A stretch of DNA of 37,918 bases from an uncultured bacterium (GCA_945949875.1 CAMFGH010000016.1:1-37918); one strand, 5' to 3'. Positions 26,347 to 34,812 are shown, counted from the first letter of the stretch. A program made the numbers and translations. The notes: a model not told the origin generated them from the letters alone.

Positions 26347-26577
26347 ATGAAAACAGTACAGATTTCTTTAAACTCTATTGATAAGGTTAAATCTTTTGTA
26401 AATGAAATTACAAAATTTGATTATGATTTTGATTTAGTATCCGGAAGATACGTTATAGATGCAAAATCCATCATGGGTATCTTCTCTCTGGATCTTTCCA
26501 AACCGATTGATTTAAATATTCATGCAGAAGATAATATCGATGAAGTACTCGCTGTATTAAAACCATACATGATTTAA
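26347..26577 (+). CDS. HPr-like protein lacking the active-site histidine
   Basis: This 76-residue protein fits the HPr fold. The second half has AKSIMGIFSLDL, aligned with the KSIMGVMSL segment around regulatory Ser46 of Firmicute HPr. The first half has no G-H-A-R-P motif, so it cannot carry the EI phosphate on His15. It resembles Crh in that respect, although sequence similarity elsewhere is low. A role in catabolite signalling is possible but unproven. AGGAGG lies 8 bases before ATG 26347. An upstream ATG at 26305 is unlikely. Confidence 0.75.
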   Translation: MKTVQISLNSIDKVKSFVNEITKFDYDFDLVSGRYVIDAKSIMGIFSLDLSKPIDLNIHAEDNIDEVLAVLKPYMI

Positions 26578-26599
26578 TGAGTGCAAAAGAAAAATCTTT

Positions 26600-26637
26600 G
26601 AAAGCTGTCACACCCGGTGTGGCAGCTTTCTTTTTTT
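26600..26637 (+). terminator. Terminator of the HPr-like gene
   Basis: GAAAGCTGTCACACC (26600-26614) pairs with GGTGTGGCAGCTTTC (26616-26630), with one G-T pair, and is followed by seven T. The 97-bp element copy B begins at the next base. Confidence 0.93.
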
Positions 26638-26734
26638 GTTATGGCGACGAGGAAAATGCTCATCGCGCTTGCACGAATGAGTATTTGACGACCGCTAATC
26701 AGAGCGAGATTCGCAAAGCGTATCTCGTCTCTGT
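26638..26734 (+). repeat. 97-bp terminator-linked element, copy B
   Basis: This is the same length as copy A at 14816-14912 and about 94% identical to it. It starts GTTATGGCGACGAGG directly after a terminator T-tract. The CGAGAT...ATCTCG stem-loop is unchanged (26705-26727). The first hairpin has a mismatch here. The same reading frame is open (CYGDEENAHRACTNEYLTTA...). It ends 10 bp before the convergent thiI stop. Confidence 0.8.
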
Positions 26735-26743
26735 CTTTTGTAA

Positions 26744-27937
26744 TCAACCTTCATCCTTTACAATGATCACTTCATCTGTATCCAGTGCAGTCTGCACAAG
26801 CTCATCAATCTTCTCCGTCAAATGTAATTCATGTTTTTTGATAATCGATAAATTCGGTTTTGTAACCGGATGTTTTGCCACAAAAATCGTACAGCAGTCT
26901 TCATATGGCAAAATGGATGTTTCATAGGTTCCGATCTTTTCTGAAATATCCACAATATCGATTTTATCAAAGCCAATAAGCGGTCTGTATACCGGTAGAG
27001 TGCATACCTCGTTGGTAACTGCCAGGGACTGCATGGTCTGGGATGCAACCTGTCCGATGGACTCCCCTGTGATCAGTCCGATACATTCTGTCTGCTTTGC
27101 AATGGTTTCTGCAATTCTCATCATGTATCGTCTCATGATAATGGTAAGCTCATCGTGAGGACATTTTTCATAAATATACATCTGAATATCAGTGAAATTG
27201 ATCACATGCAGATGAATCGGTCCCGCATACTTGGACACTTCTTTTGCCAAATCCACCACTTTCTGTTTTGCACGTTCACTGGTATAAGGCGGTGCATGGA
27301 AATAAACAGCATCAATCTTTACACCACGCTTTGCAATCATGTAACCGGCTACCGGTGAATCAATACCACCTGAAAGCAGCAGCATGGCTTTTCCGGCTGT
27401 ACCAACCGGCATTCCCCCCGGTCCCGGAATCACAATGGAATAAACATAGATGTGTTCTCTGATCTCTACCGAAAGCATAACATCCGGCTTATGCACATCT
27501 ACCCGGAGATCTTCAAAAGCATTTAACAGTACTTCTCCCAGGTCCTCGTTGATTTCCATGGAAGTCTTTGGATAATTTTTACGGGCACGTCTTGCGTTTA
27601 CTTTAAATGTAATATGCTTGTCCGGATAAACCTCATCAAAATAGGACACAATGTCCTGTCCCAGCTTCTCAAATCCTTCGTCTTCCAGCTGGATCATCGG
27701 ACAGATATGGGAGATACCAAATACTCTGCTTAGGTTTTCCACCACTTCATCATAATCATAGAATTCCGATTCTACATCCACATAAATACGTCCCTGCTCT
27801 TTTCGAACAGAAAACTCTCCTTCACATCGCTTCAAGGCATATTTCATCTGCTGAACCAATGCATCCTCAAAAATATAACGATTTCGTCCTTTTACGCCGA
27901 TTTCCGCGTATTTGATCAAAAATGCTTTAAAAATCAT
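26744..27937 (-). CDS. thiI: tRNA 4-thiouridine synthetase ThiI
   Basis: This 397-residue protein uses ATP to activate U8 of tRNA and sulfur from a cysteine desulfurase to make s4U. A THUMP domain spans about 60-165, the PP-loop is SGGIDSPVAGYMIAKRG near 185, and the C-terminal PYEDCCTIFVAKHP is a Cys motif typical of the family. It has no rhodanese domain, as usual in Firmicutes, so sulfur must come directly from the neighbouring desulfurase. AAAGGAAC precedes ATG 27937. Confidence 0.95.
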   Translation of the reverse strand: MIFKAFLIKYAEIGVKGRNRYIFEDALVQQMKYALKRCEGEFSVRKEQGRIYVDVESEFYDYDEVVENLSRVFGISHICPMIQLEDEGFEKLGQDIVSYFDEVYPDKHITFKVNARRARKNYPKTSMEINEDLGEVLLNAFEDLRVDVHKPDVMLSVEIREHIYVYSIVIPGPGGMPVGTAGKAMLLLSGGIDSPVAGYMIAKRGVKIDAVYFHAPPYTSERAKQKVVDLAKEVSKYAGPIHLHVINFTDIQMYIYEKCPHDELTIIMRRYMMRIAETIAKQTECIGLITGESIGQVASQTMQSLAVTNEVCTLPVYRPLIGFDKIDIVDISEKIGTYETSILPYEDCCTIFVAKHPVTKPNLSIIKKHELHLTEKIDELVQTALDTDEVIIVKDEG

Positions 27938-27949
27938 GGGGTTCCTTTC

Positions 27950-28050
27950 TTATTACTTGTCAGGTTACTTATCCGGCTACCGGTTAACAAGTTGCTGCTT
28001 ATCAGACTGCCACTTATCAGGCTGCCGGCATTCCGGAAAGAATGCCACAC
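27950..28050. repeat. Short CTTATC-type repeats in the thiI leader
   Basis: Plus-strand repeats TTATCCGGCT, TTATCAGACT and TTATCAGGCT occur in the 145-bp gap between thiI and the desulfurase gene. A GGCATTC/GAATGCC hairpin lies at about 28027-28047. No gene is seen here. Confidence 0.45.
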
Positions 28051-28082
28051 TGCCTGATGAAATGAAAGTTTCTATTTAAATC

Positions 28083-29237
28083 CTAATGACGGGAATATTT
28101 ACGAAGCACCGGTATGATATCATAGAGTGCCTGCAAAGTATACTCTATTTCTTCCATGGTTGTAAAGATGGAAAAACTAAATCGTATGGTAGAATCCAGA
28201 AGATCCCTTTCTACACCAATGGCTTTTAGTGTTTCTGAGGTCTGGGGATGATTGGAAGCACATGCACTGCCCGCAGATACGCAAATACCTCTGTCCTCCA
28301 GTGCATGCAGGAGTACCTCACTTCTTACTCCCCAAATGGATACACTGACGATATGGGGTGCTGTTTCTCTTCCTGGCAGGCCATTTACAACCACCTGGTT
28401 CAGCCCGGAAAGTCCATTTATAAAAGCTTCCCGAATATCGTATAGTCTTTCCACATCCTCATCCAGATGTTCATAGATTCTTTCCGTTGCAAGGCCGATC
28501 CCGGCAACTCCCGGTACATTTTCCGTTCCGGAGCGCATGCCTTTCTGCTGTCCTCCACCCCAGATGATAGGATGAATTTTCACTTTCTCTCCAATGTACA
28601 AAAAGCCTACACCTTTGGGGCCATGTATTTTATGACCACTGACAGACATCAGATCTATATTCATTCTCTTTGGCCAGATTCTATATTTGCCAAACCCCTG
28701 AACCGCATCCACATGGAACAAAGTTCTCGGATTCATCCTTTTTATCAGTGCTCCCAGCTCTGCAATGGGCTGCACTGCCCCGATTTCATTATTGGTGTAC
28801 ATAACAGATACCAGTATGGTATCTCTGCGCATACTGCGCTGCAGGTCTTCCGGACGCACCCTTCCATACTCATCAACCGGCAGATAGGTTACTTCAAAAC
28901 CCTGCTGCTCTAAATATTTCATCGTCTGCAAAATAGCAGGATGTTCAATCTTTGTCGTGATCAGATGCATCCCCGCCCGTTTATTTGCCATAGCACAGCC
29001 GATCAGTGCCATATTATCCGATTCGGTACCACCGGAAGTAAAGAGGATTTCTTTTTCATTTACTTTCAGTACCTTTGCAATCTGTTCTTTTGCATGTTTT
29101 ACATAATTTTCAGCCTGCATTCCCTTGAAATGCATACTGGACGGGTTTCCATAGTCTTCTGTCATGATCTTATTCATCAATTCAGCGACTTCCGGCAGCA
29201 CCCGGGTTGTGGCAGAATTATCCAAATATACTTCCAT
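28083..29237 (-). CDS. Cysteine desulfurase (NifS/IscS-like)
   Basis: This 384-residue PLP enzyme turns cysteine into alanine and a persulfide. The start is MEVYLDNSATTRVLPEV. The PLP lysine is in SVSGHKIHGPKGVGF (about 200), the persulfide cysteine in SAGSACASNHPQTS (about 327), and HVDAVQ provides PLP contacts. Placement just upstream of thiI matches the NifZ-ThiI pairing in Bacillus, so it most likely supplies sulfur for s4U rather than general Fe-S clusters. No scaffold gene (iscU/sufU) is nearby. Confidence 0.93.
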   Translation of the reverse strand: MEVYLDNSATTRVLPEVAELMNKIMTEDYGNPSSMHFKGMQAENYVKHAKEQIAKVLKVNEKEILFTSGGTESDNMALIGCAMANKRAGMHLITTKIEHPAILQTMKYLEQQGFEVTYLPVDEYGRVRPEDLQRSMRRDTILVSVMYTNNEIGAVQPIAELGALIKRMNPRTLFHVDAVQGFGKYRIWPKRMNIDLMSVSGHKIHGPKGVGFLYIGEKVKIHPIIWGGGQQKGMRSGTENVPGVAGIGLATERIYEHLDEDVERLYDIREAFINGLSGLNQVVVNGLPGRETAPHIVSVSIWGVRSEVLLHALEDRGICVSAGSACASNHPQTSETLKAIGVERDLLDSTIRFSFSIFTTMEEIEYTLQALYDIIPVLRKYSRH

Positions 29238-29361
29238 TTTCTTTTCCTTTCCGTTCTAGTACATATTATATATTATGTCTATTTTCAGAAAAAGGTGTCT
29301 GATTTTCCGATTTATTGTAGGATGTTTTCCAATCTATTGTCAGATGGTTCCGATTGTCCCA

Positions 29362-30102
29362 CTACGTTTCCAACTGATACATCAGCCATGAGATTACCGT
29401 AAAACCGGCAGTCTCTGTTCGGAGGATCCGTTTTCCCAGAGTGATCGGCACAATACCTGCCTCTACAGCTTTCGCTATCTCCCCTTCTTCAAAGCCGCCT
29501 TCCGGCCCAATGAAAACCGCAATATCCTGTCCCGGTTTCACACTCTCGATCAGCTGCTTTGTCTTTTCCATTCCCTCTGCCAGTTCATATGGGATGCAGG
29601 TCACATCCATGTTTTCCGCATACTTTATAGCATCTGTAAAGCTCATCATTTCTTTTACTACCGGAATCACACGACGTTTGCTTTGCTTGGCCGCAGCCTC
29701 TGCGATTCCCTGCCAGCGGGTGATTCTGGATTTCTGTTTTTTCTCATCCAGCTTTACCACACAGCGTCTGCAGGCCATGGGAATGATCTCATAGGCCCCC
29801 AGTTCCACTGCCTTCTGTATAATAAGTTCCATCTTATCTGCCTTGGGCAGTCCCTGAAAAAGATGAATACGGGATGGGAGTTCCAGTCCGTCTTCTTTGA
29901 TAAAACGAAGTTCGCAGAGGATTTTATCCTCACACAGCTCCAGGATTCCACACCGGTATTCCTTTTGATCGATTCCGTTGCTGACAGCGATCTCTTCTCC
30001 CACCTTCATGCGGAGAACATTTTTGATATGATTTACGTCCTGCCCGGTAATTTCGATTCGATTCCCCTGTATTTGAGATGGTTCCACAAAAAATTGATAC
30101 AT
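29362..30102 (-). CDS. rsmE: 16S rRNA m3U1498 methyltransferase
   Basis: This SPOUT methyltransferase has about 246 residues. The N-terminal PUA-like domain starts MYQFFVEPSQIQGNRIEITG. The C-terminal knot holds KADKMELIIQKAVELG, FIGPEGGFEEGEI and TLGKRILRTETA, the SAM-binding signature of RsmE. ATG 30102 follows AAAGGAAACT. An in-frame ATG at 30144 would overlap prmA. The gene lies 11 bp after prmA, the usual pairing. Confidence 0.94.
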   Translation of the reverse strand: MYQFFVEPSQIQGNRIEITGQDVNHIKNVLRMKVGEEIAVSNGIDQKEYRCGILELCEDKILCELRFIKEDGLELPSRIHLFQGLPKADKMELIIQKAVELGAYEIIPMACRRCVVKLDEKKQKSRITRWQGIAEAAAKQSKRRVIPVVKEMMSFTDAIKYAENMDVTCIPYELAEGMEKTKQLIESVKPGQDIAVFIGPEGGFEEGEIAKAVEAGIVPITLGKRILRTETAGFTVISWLMYQLET

Positions 30103-30113
30103 AGTTTCCTTTC

Positions 30114-31100
30114 CTATTTCTTCCGTGCAGTCACACTGACCCATTCACCCTGATAGGTCACTTCCAGTATTTCCAGTCCGGCCTTTTCCACAGCATCCCG
30201 GACAGTCTGCTCTTTATCGTCAATGATACCGGAGGTAATGTAAATTCCGCCCGGCTTTAACTGGTTCAGGATCACCGGCGTAAGAGGAACCAGTACATCT
30301 GCCAGAATATTTGCCACAACGATGTCATAGCATTCATATCCCACTTTATCCTGCACTTCTTTTTCGGTAATGATATTTCCGATCATCATATCAAATTTTT
30401 CCGGTGGAATCTGATTTACCTGCAGATTTTCTTCTACTGCCGGAACCGCACAGGGATCCAGATCGGTTCCCACCACCTTTTTTGCCCCATACATCAAGGC
30501 AACGATTCCCAGGATTCCGCTTCCGGTTCCCACATCCAGCATTACTGTTTCACTGGTCAGATATTTCCAAATCTGGCGGATGCAGAGCTGGGTCGTTTCA
30601 TGCATTCCGGTTCCGAACGCAGTTCCCGGATCAATATGAAGAATCTTTTTATCTGCATCTTCCGGTTTCACTTCTTCCCAGGATGGAATAATAAGCAGAT
30701 CATCAATGGTAAATTGATGGAAAAACTGTTTCCAGTTATTGATCCAGTCAATATCTTCCGTTTCATCTACAGAGACACTTCCTTCCCCAATATCCATAAA
30801 TTCCCGAAGCTGGTCCAGTTCATCTTTTACCTTTTCCAGAATCAGCTCCGCTGTAGTAGCTTCTCCATTCAGCATCAAAGAGCCATCCTCTGTTTCTTCC
30901 ACAAAAAAACTAAGATATGCGATTCCGTCATCTTCCGGCCCATCCGGCAGAATATCTACAAACATCTGCTCCTTTTCCCATGCAGTAAGGGGCACCTTAT
31001 CTTCAATCTGTGCGCCTTCCAATCCAATATCGTAAAGCGTACTGATAATAATATCCTCCGCTTCTGTAATTGTCTTTACTTTAAATTTCGTCCATTTCAT
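30114..31100 (-). CDS. prmA: Ribosomal protein L11 methyltransferase
   Basis: This SAM-dependent enzyme of about 328 residues trimethylates ribosomal protein L11. The N-terminal substrate-recognition domain (MKWTKFKVKTITEAEDII) is followed by DPGTAFGTGMHETTQLCI near 175, the SAM motif MLDVGTGSGILGIVALM near 200, and VVANILADVLV near 260. ATG 31100 follows AGAGGTG. An in-frame GTG at 31112 is less likely. It is first in a prmA-rsmE operon. Confidence 0.94.
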   Translation of the reverse strand: MKWTKFKVKTITEAEDIIISTLYDIGLEGAQIEDKVPLTAWEKEQMFVDILPDGPEDDGIAYLSFFVEETEDGSLMLNGEATTAELILEKVKDELDQLREFMDIGEGSVSVDETEDIDWINNWKQFFHQFTIDDLLIIPSWEEVKPEDADKKILHIDPGTAFGTGMHETTQLCIRQIWKYLTSETVMLDVGTGSGILGIVALMYGAKKVVGTDLDPCAVPAVEENLQVNQIPPEKFDMMIGNIITEKEVQDKVGYECYDIVVANILADVLVPLTPVILNQLKPGGIYITSGIIDDKEQTVRDAVEKAGLEILEVTYQGEWVSVTARKK

Positions 31101-31116
31101 ATGATCAAACACCTCT

Positions 31117-31155
31117 ATTTTCCATCACAATTTTCCATCATGATTTTCTATCGCA
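31117..31155. repeat. Three 13-bp repeats upstream of prmA
   Basis: ATTTTCCATCACA, ATTTTCCATCATG and ATTTTCTATCGCA follow each other directly. A CGCAAAA/TTTTGCG hairpin overlaps the last. It lies in the prmA leader or promoter. Its role is unknown. Confidence 0.5.
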
Positions 31156-31268
31156 AAATGCCTTTTTGCGCATAAAACCAGTCTTATGATAACACATTCT
31201 CCATGCACTTACAAAAAAAATAAAGATTACAAGAAAAATAAAAAATTATAAAAACTATAAAAAACCTG

Positions 31269-31308
31269 TTGACAGTTTTGCTGTGTCATTGTATTATGCG
31301 CTTAATAC
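31269..31308 (+). promoter_or_regulatory. Promoter and operator of the GntR-ABC operon
   Basis: TTGACA (31269-31274), 17 bp and TATTAT (31292-31297) make a strong promoter. The inverted repeat GTATTA (31291-31296) to TAATAC (31303-31308), with a GCGC centre, overlaps the -10 box, as expected for self-repression by the GntR protein. Confidence 0.8.
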
Positions 31309-31340
31309 AGCAATACAACGTATCAGAAAGGAGCAATCTT

Positions 31341-31712
31341 ATGGCTTGGAACTTAACTTCAGACAGACCTGTTTTCGTTCAGATCATCGAACGACTAAAG
31401 CTGGACATCATTACCGGTGCTTATCATCCCGGCGATAAACTTCCATCCGTCAGAGACCTGGCGAATGAAGCTGCTGTCAATCCTAATACCATGCAACGTG
31501 CTTTTGCTGAACTAGAACGCGAGGGCCTAGTCTATACCATGCGTACCAATGGACGCTTTATTACGGAGGATCAAACCATGATCGAACAATTAAAAGAGCA
31601 GATGGCGATCAGTACAATCGCAGAATTTCTTCATCATATGGAAGAACTTGGTTTCAAAAAGGAAGAAACCATCAAATTAGTAGAAGATGCAATAAAGGAG
31701 GAGACAAAATGA
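31341..31712 (+). CDS. GntR-family (YtrA-like) regulator
   Basis: This 123-residue regulator has a winged helix at about 10-78 (PVFVQIIERLKLDIITGAYHPGDKLPSVRDLA, NPNTMQRAFAELEREGLVY) and a short helical dimerisation tail, which is the YtrA/YhcF subgroup without an effector domain. ATG 31341 has AAAGGAG 7 bases upstream. Its end overlaps the ATPase start by 4 bp (ATGA). It probably represses its own operon and responds to envelope stress, as in YtrA systems. Confidence 0.92.
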   Translation: MAWNLTSDRPVFVQIIERLKLDIITGAYHPGDKLPSVRDLANEAAVNPNTMQRAFAELEREGLVYTMRTNGRFITEDQTMIEQLKEQMAISTIAEFLHHMEELGFKKEETIKLVEDAIKEETK

Positions 31713-32407
31713 GTGCACTTGTATCCTGCAAGGATCTGACTAAGGCCTACGGAAAGAAAATCGCAGTAGATCATGTCAGTTTCGAAATAGAAGGCGGACA
31801 CATCATCGGTTTACTGGGACCAAACGGAAGCGGAAAAACCACTTTGATCAAAATGTTAAACGGGCTTCTCAGACCCACATCCGGCCAGCTGCTGGTTCAT
31901 GATCAGCCTATCGGTGTAGAATCTAAAAAAGTGATTTCCTATTTACCGGATCAGACATACCTGAACATGAATCAGAAGGTAGAAGAAGTACTGCAGTATT
32001 TTGCAGCATTTTATGAAGATTTCGATGTATCCCGTGCATACCACATGCTTTCAGATCTTCAGATTGATCCGAAAAGCAGACTGAAATCCATGTCAAAAGG
32101 TACCAAGGAAAAAGTTCAGCTGATTCTGGTTATGAGCCGGAAAGCAGATTTGTATGTATTAGATGAGCCAATCGCCGGTGTGGATCCGGCTGCAAGAGAT
32201 TATATTTTGCGCACGATCTTATCCAACTACGATCCTGCTGCTTCTATCCTGATTTCAACTCATTTGATCTCAGATATTGAAAACATACTGGATCAAGTGC
32301 TTTTCCTGCAAAATGGTCATCTCGTTCTGGATAAGTCTGTAGATGATATCCGTGTTCAGGAAGGAAAATCCATTGACGCGTTATTTAGGGAGGTCTTCAA
32401 ATGTTAA
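31709..32407 (+). CDS. ABC transporter ATPase (exporter type)
   Basis: This 232-residue ATPase has Walker A GPNGSGKTT, signature MSKGTKEKVQL, Walker B LYVLDEP and H-loop STHLIS. The signature lacks the usual second Gly of LSGGQ, as in many YtrB/BcrA-like ATPases. It is coupled to the regulator (4-bp overlap) and to the permease (7-bp overlap). It is a likely export or antimicrobial-peptide-sensing unit. The substrate is unknown. Confidence 0.92.
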   Translation: MSALVSCKDLTKAYGKKIAVDHVSFEIEGGHIIGLLGPNGSGKTTLIKMLNGLLRPTSGQLLVHDQPIGVESKKVISYLPDQTYLNMNQKVEEVLQYFAAFYEDFDVSRAYHMLSDLQIDPKSRLKSMSKGTKEKVQLILVMSRKADLYVLDEPIAGVDPAARDYILRTILSNYDPAASILISTHLISDIENILDQVLFLQNGHLVLDKSVDDIRVQEGKSIDALFREVFKC

Positions 32408-33219
32408 AGAAAATTTTGAAATTCGAATGGAAACATACAGCAAAATTTATGGGTATTGTTTATCTTATTCTGGCTATTGCAACTATTATGGGATGTTTTG
32501 GTCTTCACTCCCTGCAGACAGACAGTGGAGAAAGTGAATTACTTGCCATTTTCTCTGTGATTCTGTTTTCCCTTTATGTTGTTTCCATCATCGGAATCTG
32601 CATTATGACTTTTATTTACCAGTGTTATCATTACTATCAGACCACCTATTCCGTACAGGGTTATCTGACCTTTACACTGCCTGTAAAACCAATTACTATT
32701 TTTAATGGCAAACTGATCATGAGCTTTGGATGGATGCTGATCACAGGAATATTGTCCTGCCTTTCTGTTTTCATTCTTTTAGTCTGTGGTATTGGAACAG
32801 AATTCATAACAGAACTGTTCGAGGTCGACTGGGCTCAGTTAAGTTTTGAAATGCAGAGATCACTTGGCATGTCATTCCCCGGCTTTATAGCATATATGAT
32901 CGTCTGCATGTTATTAGGACTTTTGAGCTATCTGCTGTTTGTTTATGTATGTATGGCAATCGGTCAGCTGTTCCACTCCAACCGCGTTGCTTTCTCTGTA
33001 CTGGCAGGTTTTGTGATTTATGTGGCTATGCAGATTATCAGCAGCATCGTAACTGTAATCAGCGGTTATCGCGGTTATAGCGCTATGTTAAGAGGCGAAA
33101 CACCGGAAAGTGTAACTACACCGCTTTTCGCAATGAGCATCGTTTTATCCCTTATCTACATCGGCGCTATGTATTTCGGAACCTATAAGATCACAAAAGA
33201 CCACCTGAATCTGGAGTAA
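32401..33219 (+). CDS. ABC-2-like exporter permease
   Basis: This 272-residue membrane protein has six hydrophobic segments, with the first near residues 15-35 and the last (SIVLSLIYIGAMYFGTYKI) near the C-terminus. The layout fits ABC-2 type permeases of YtrA-type operons. It pairs with the ATPase immediately upstream. No other family features are recognisable by eye. Confidence 0.85.
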   Translation: MLKKILKFEWKHTAKFMGIVYLILAIATIMGCFGLHSLQTDSGESELLAIFSVILFSLYVVSIIGICIMTFIYQCYHYYQTTYSVQGYLTFTLPVKPITIFNGKLIMSFGWMLITGILSCLSVFILLVCGIGTEFITELFEVDWAQLSFEMQRSLGMSFPGFIAYMIVCMLLGLLSYLLFVYVCMAIGQLFHSNRVAFSVLAGFVIYVAMQIISSIVTVISGYRGYSAMLRGETPESVTTPLFAMSIVLSLIYIGAMYFGTYKITKDHLNLE

Positions 33220-33241
33220 ACTGTTTCTAATACAGAAAATG

Positions 33242-33282
33242 AGCTGTCGTTTTATGAGCTTTCATAGAATGGCAGCTTTTTC
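33242..33282 (+). terminator. Terminator of the GntR-ABC operon
   Basis: AGCTGTC (33242 on) pairs with GGCAGCT (33271-33277), with inner TATGA/TCATA pairing, and is followed by five T. Confidence 0.85.
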
Positions 33283-33422
33283 ATTGCTACATAGTAGATA
33301 TCTATAAGCTTGTAGGTGAAACAGATGTTGATAGGACTTATTGTATGGTTCATCTTGCATTAATTATCGTAAACAGAGAAAAATGATTGAGAAGCATAGA
33401 GAGGAAACAAGAAAGCAAATGC

Positions 33423-33480
33423 GGTCCCTAAACAAGCGATAGACTTTAGACGCCTAATGTGCTACACTTTTAGCGGGACC
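33423..33480 (+). promoter_or_regulatory. Promoter region of the restriction-modification genes
   Basis: TAGACT (33440-33445), 17 bp and TACACT (33463-33468) form a moderate promoter. It is bracketed by GGTCCC (33423-33428) and GGGACC (33475-33480), which are inverted copies and both fit GGNNCC. The rest of 33283-33509 is AT-rich and shows no convincing gene. Confidence 0.45.
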
Positions 33481-33509
33481 AATTATTTACAAATAAAGGA
33501 GGACTTATA

Positions 33510-34811
33510 ATGCCACGAATTATTGATTTATTCGCTGGTTTAGGAGGAATAAGGCTTGGATTTCAGCAAGCCATGGATGAATTAGGACTTGAAACAGAAT
33601 GTGTATTTTCTTCCGAGATAAAGCCATACGCAATACAAGCATATAAAGGGTTTTATGGAGAAGAAGAAATCTATGGCGATATAACCTTGGTTAATACAAA
33701 TCATGATATACCGGATTTCGATTATTTGTTAGCAGGGTTTCCCTGCCAACCATTTAGTTCAGCAGGCAATAGAAATGGATTTGCAGATACAAGAGGAACA
33801 CTTTTCTTTGAGATTGAGAGAATATTGCAAGATAAGATAGATGCAAATTGTCCAGCGAAAGGATTTTTACTTGAAAACGTTGAAGGTCTTATTAATCACG
33901 ATAATGGCAATACAATAAATACAATAATTACACATTTGGAAAATCTCGGTTATAAAGTCAACTATAGATTGTTGGACTCAAAGCAATTTGGTTTGCCACA
34001 AAGTAGAAAAAGAGTATATATCGTTGGTACACTCGATGAGGTAATATCGTTGGACGGATTTGAGTGTAGAGAAGCGGTATTAGGTGACATTTTAGAACAT
34101 GGATTACCGACTGTAGATACAGAGTTCACTAGACGATTATTTGCTAACTATACTGCGGAGGAGGTAATTGGGAAGTCAATAAAGGATAAACGCGGAGGGG
34201 AAAATAATATACATTCTTGGGATATTGATTTAAAAGGCGAAACATCATCGGAAGAGAGAGCTTTACTTAATACTTTATTAAAAGAAAGACGAAAAAAACA
34301 TTGGGCGGATGTAATTGGAATAAAGTGGATGGATGGGATGCCGTTAACCGAAGAACAAATTCGTACATTTTTTGATGTTCCAAACTTACATGACATTTTA
34401 AACCATTTAACAAAAATGGGGTATTTGGTGTTTGAGCATCCCAAAAAGCAAATAAAAGAAAAGAACGGTACTGTAAAGCGTGTACCCGATGTTAAAAAGG
34501 AGAAAGGATACAACATTGTGGCCGGAAAATTGTCTTTTGAATTTTCCAAAATATTAGATCCGAATGATATTGCACCTACATTAGTTGCAATGGATGTTGC
34601 CAAGTTAGGAGTTGTTGATGGTAAAGGTGTTCGCAGACTAACAATAAGAGAATGTCAAAGATTATGCGGATATCCAGATAATTATGATTTGAGTATACTG
34701 AATGAAACAGAGGCATTTGATTTGCTCGGTAATACAGTATGTGTTCCAGTAATAAAAGAAATTGCTATGCGATTGGGACAGAACTATTTAGATAATGAAG
34801 GGAGAAGGTAA
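33510..34811 (+). CDS. C5-cytosine DNA methyltransferase of a type II R-M system
   Basis: This 433-residue enzyme has all main C5-methyltransferase motifs: I IDLFAGLGGIRLGF (4-18), IV with catalytic Cys GFPCQPFSSAG (about 76), VI LLENVEGL (about 130), VIII PQSRKRVYIVG (about 168) and X LLGNTVCVPV (about 410). The target-recognition region of about 140 residues between VIII and IX is long. It protects host DNA from the partner endonuclease encoded 1 bp downstream. AGGAGG precedes ATG 33510. It is AT-richer than the housekeeping genes, consistent with transfer. Confidence 0.95.
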   Translation: MPRIIDLFAGLGGIRLGFQQAMDELGLETECVFSSEIKPYAIQAYKGFYGEEEIYGDITLVNTNHDIPDFDYLLAGFPCQPFSSAGNRNGFADTRGTLFFEIERILQDKIDANCPAKGFLLENVEGLINHDNGNTINTIITHLENLGYKVNYRLLDSKQFGLPQSRKRVYIVGTLDEVISLDGFECREAVLGDILEHGLPTVDTEFTRRLFANYTAEEVIGKSIKDKRGGENNIHSWDIDLKGETSSEERALLNTLLKERRKKHWADVIGIKWMDGMPLTEEQIRTFFDVPNLHDILNHLTKMGYLVFEHPKKQIKEKNGTVKRVPDVKKEKGYNIVAGKLSFEFSKILDPNDIAPTLVAMDVAKLGVVDGKGVRRLTIRECQRLCGYPDNYDLSILNETEAFDLLGNTVCVPVIKEIAMRLGQNYLDNEGRR

Positions 34812-34812
34812 A

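Noticed and set aside
26577-26927. A 116-codon plus-strand frame after the HPr-like gene
   Set aside because: It runs through a terminator, the 97-bp element and then antisense through thiI. Only the element portion is of interest, and it is reported as a repeat.
29238-29361. Promoter before the cysteine desulfurase gene
   Set aside because: A TATAAT-like box exists in the AT-rich gap, but no acceptable -35 box lies at 16-18 bp, so I did not list it.
33382-33441. Short frame MIEKHREETRKQMRSLNKR upstream of the methyltransferase
   Set aside because: It has only 19 codons, no ribosome site and no recognisable family. It may be a decayed gene end but cannot be supported.
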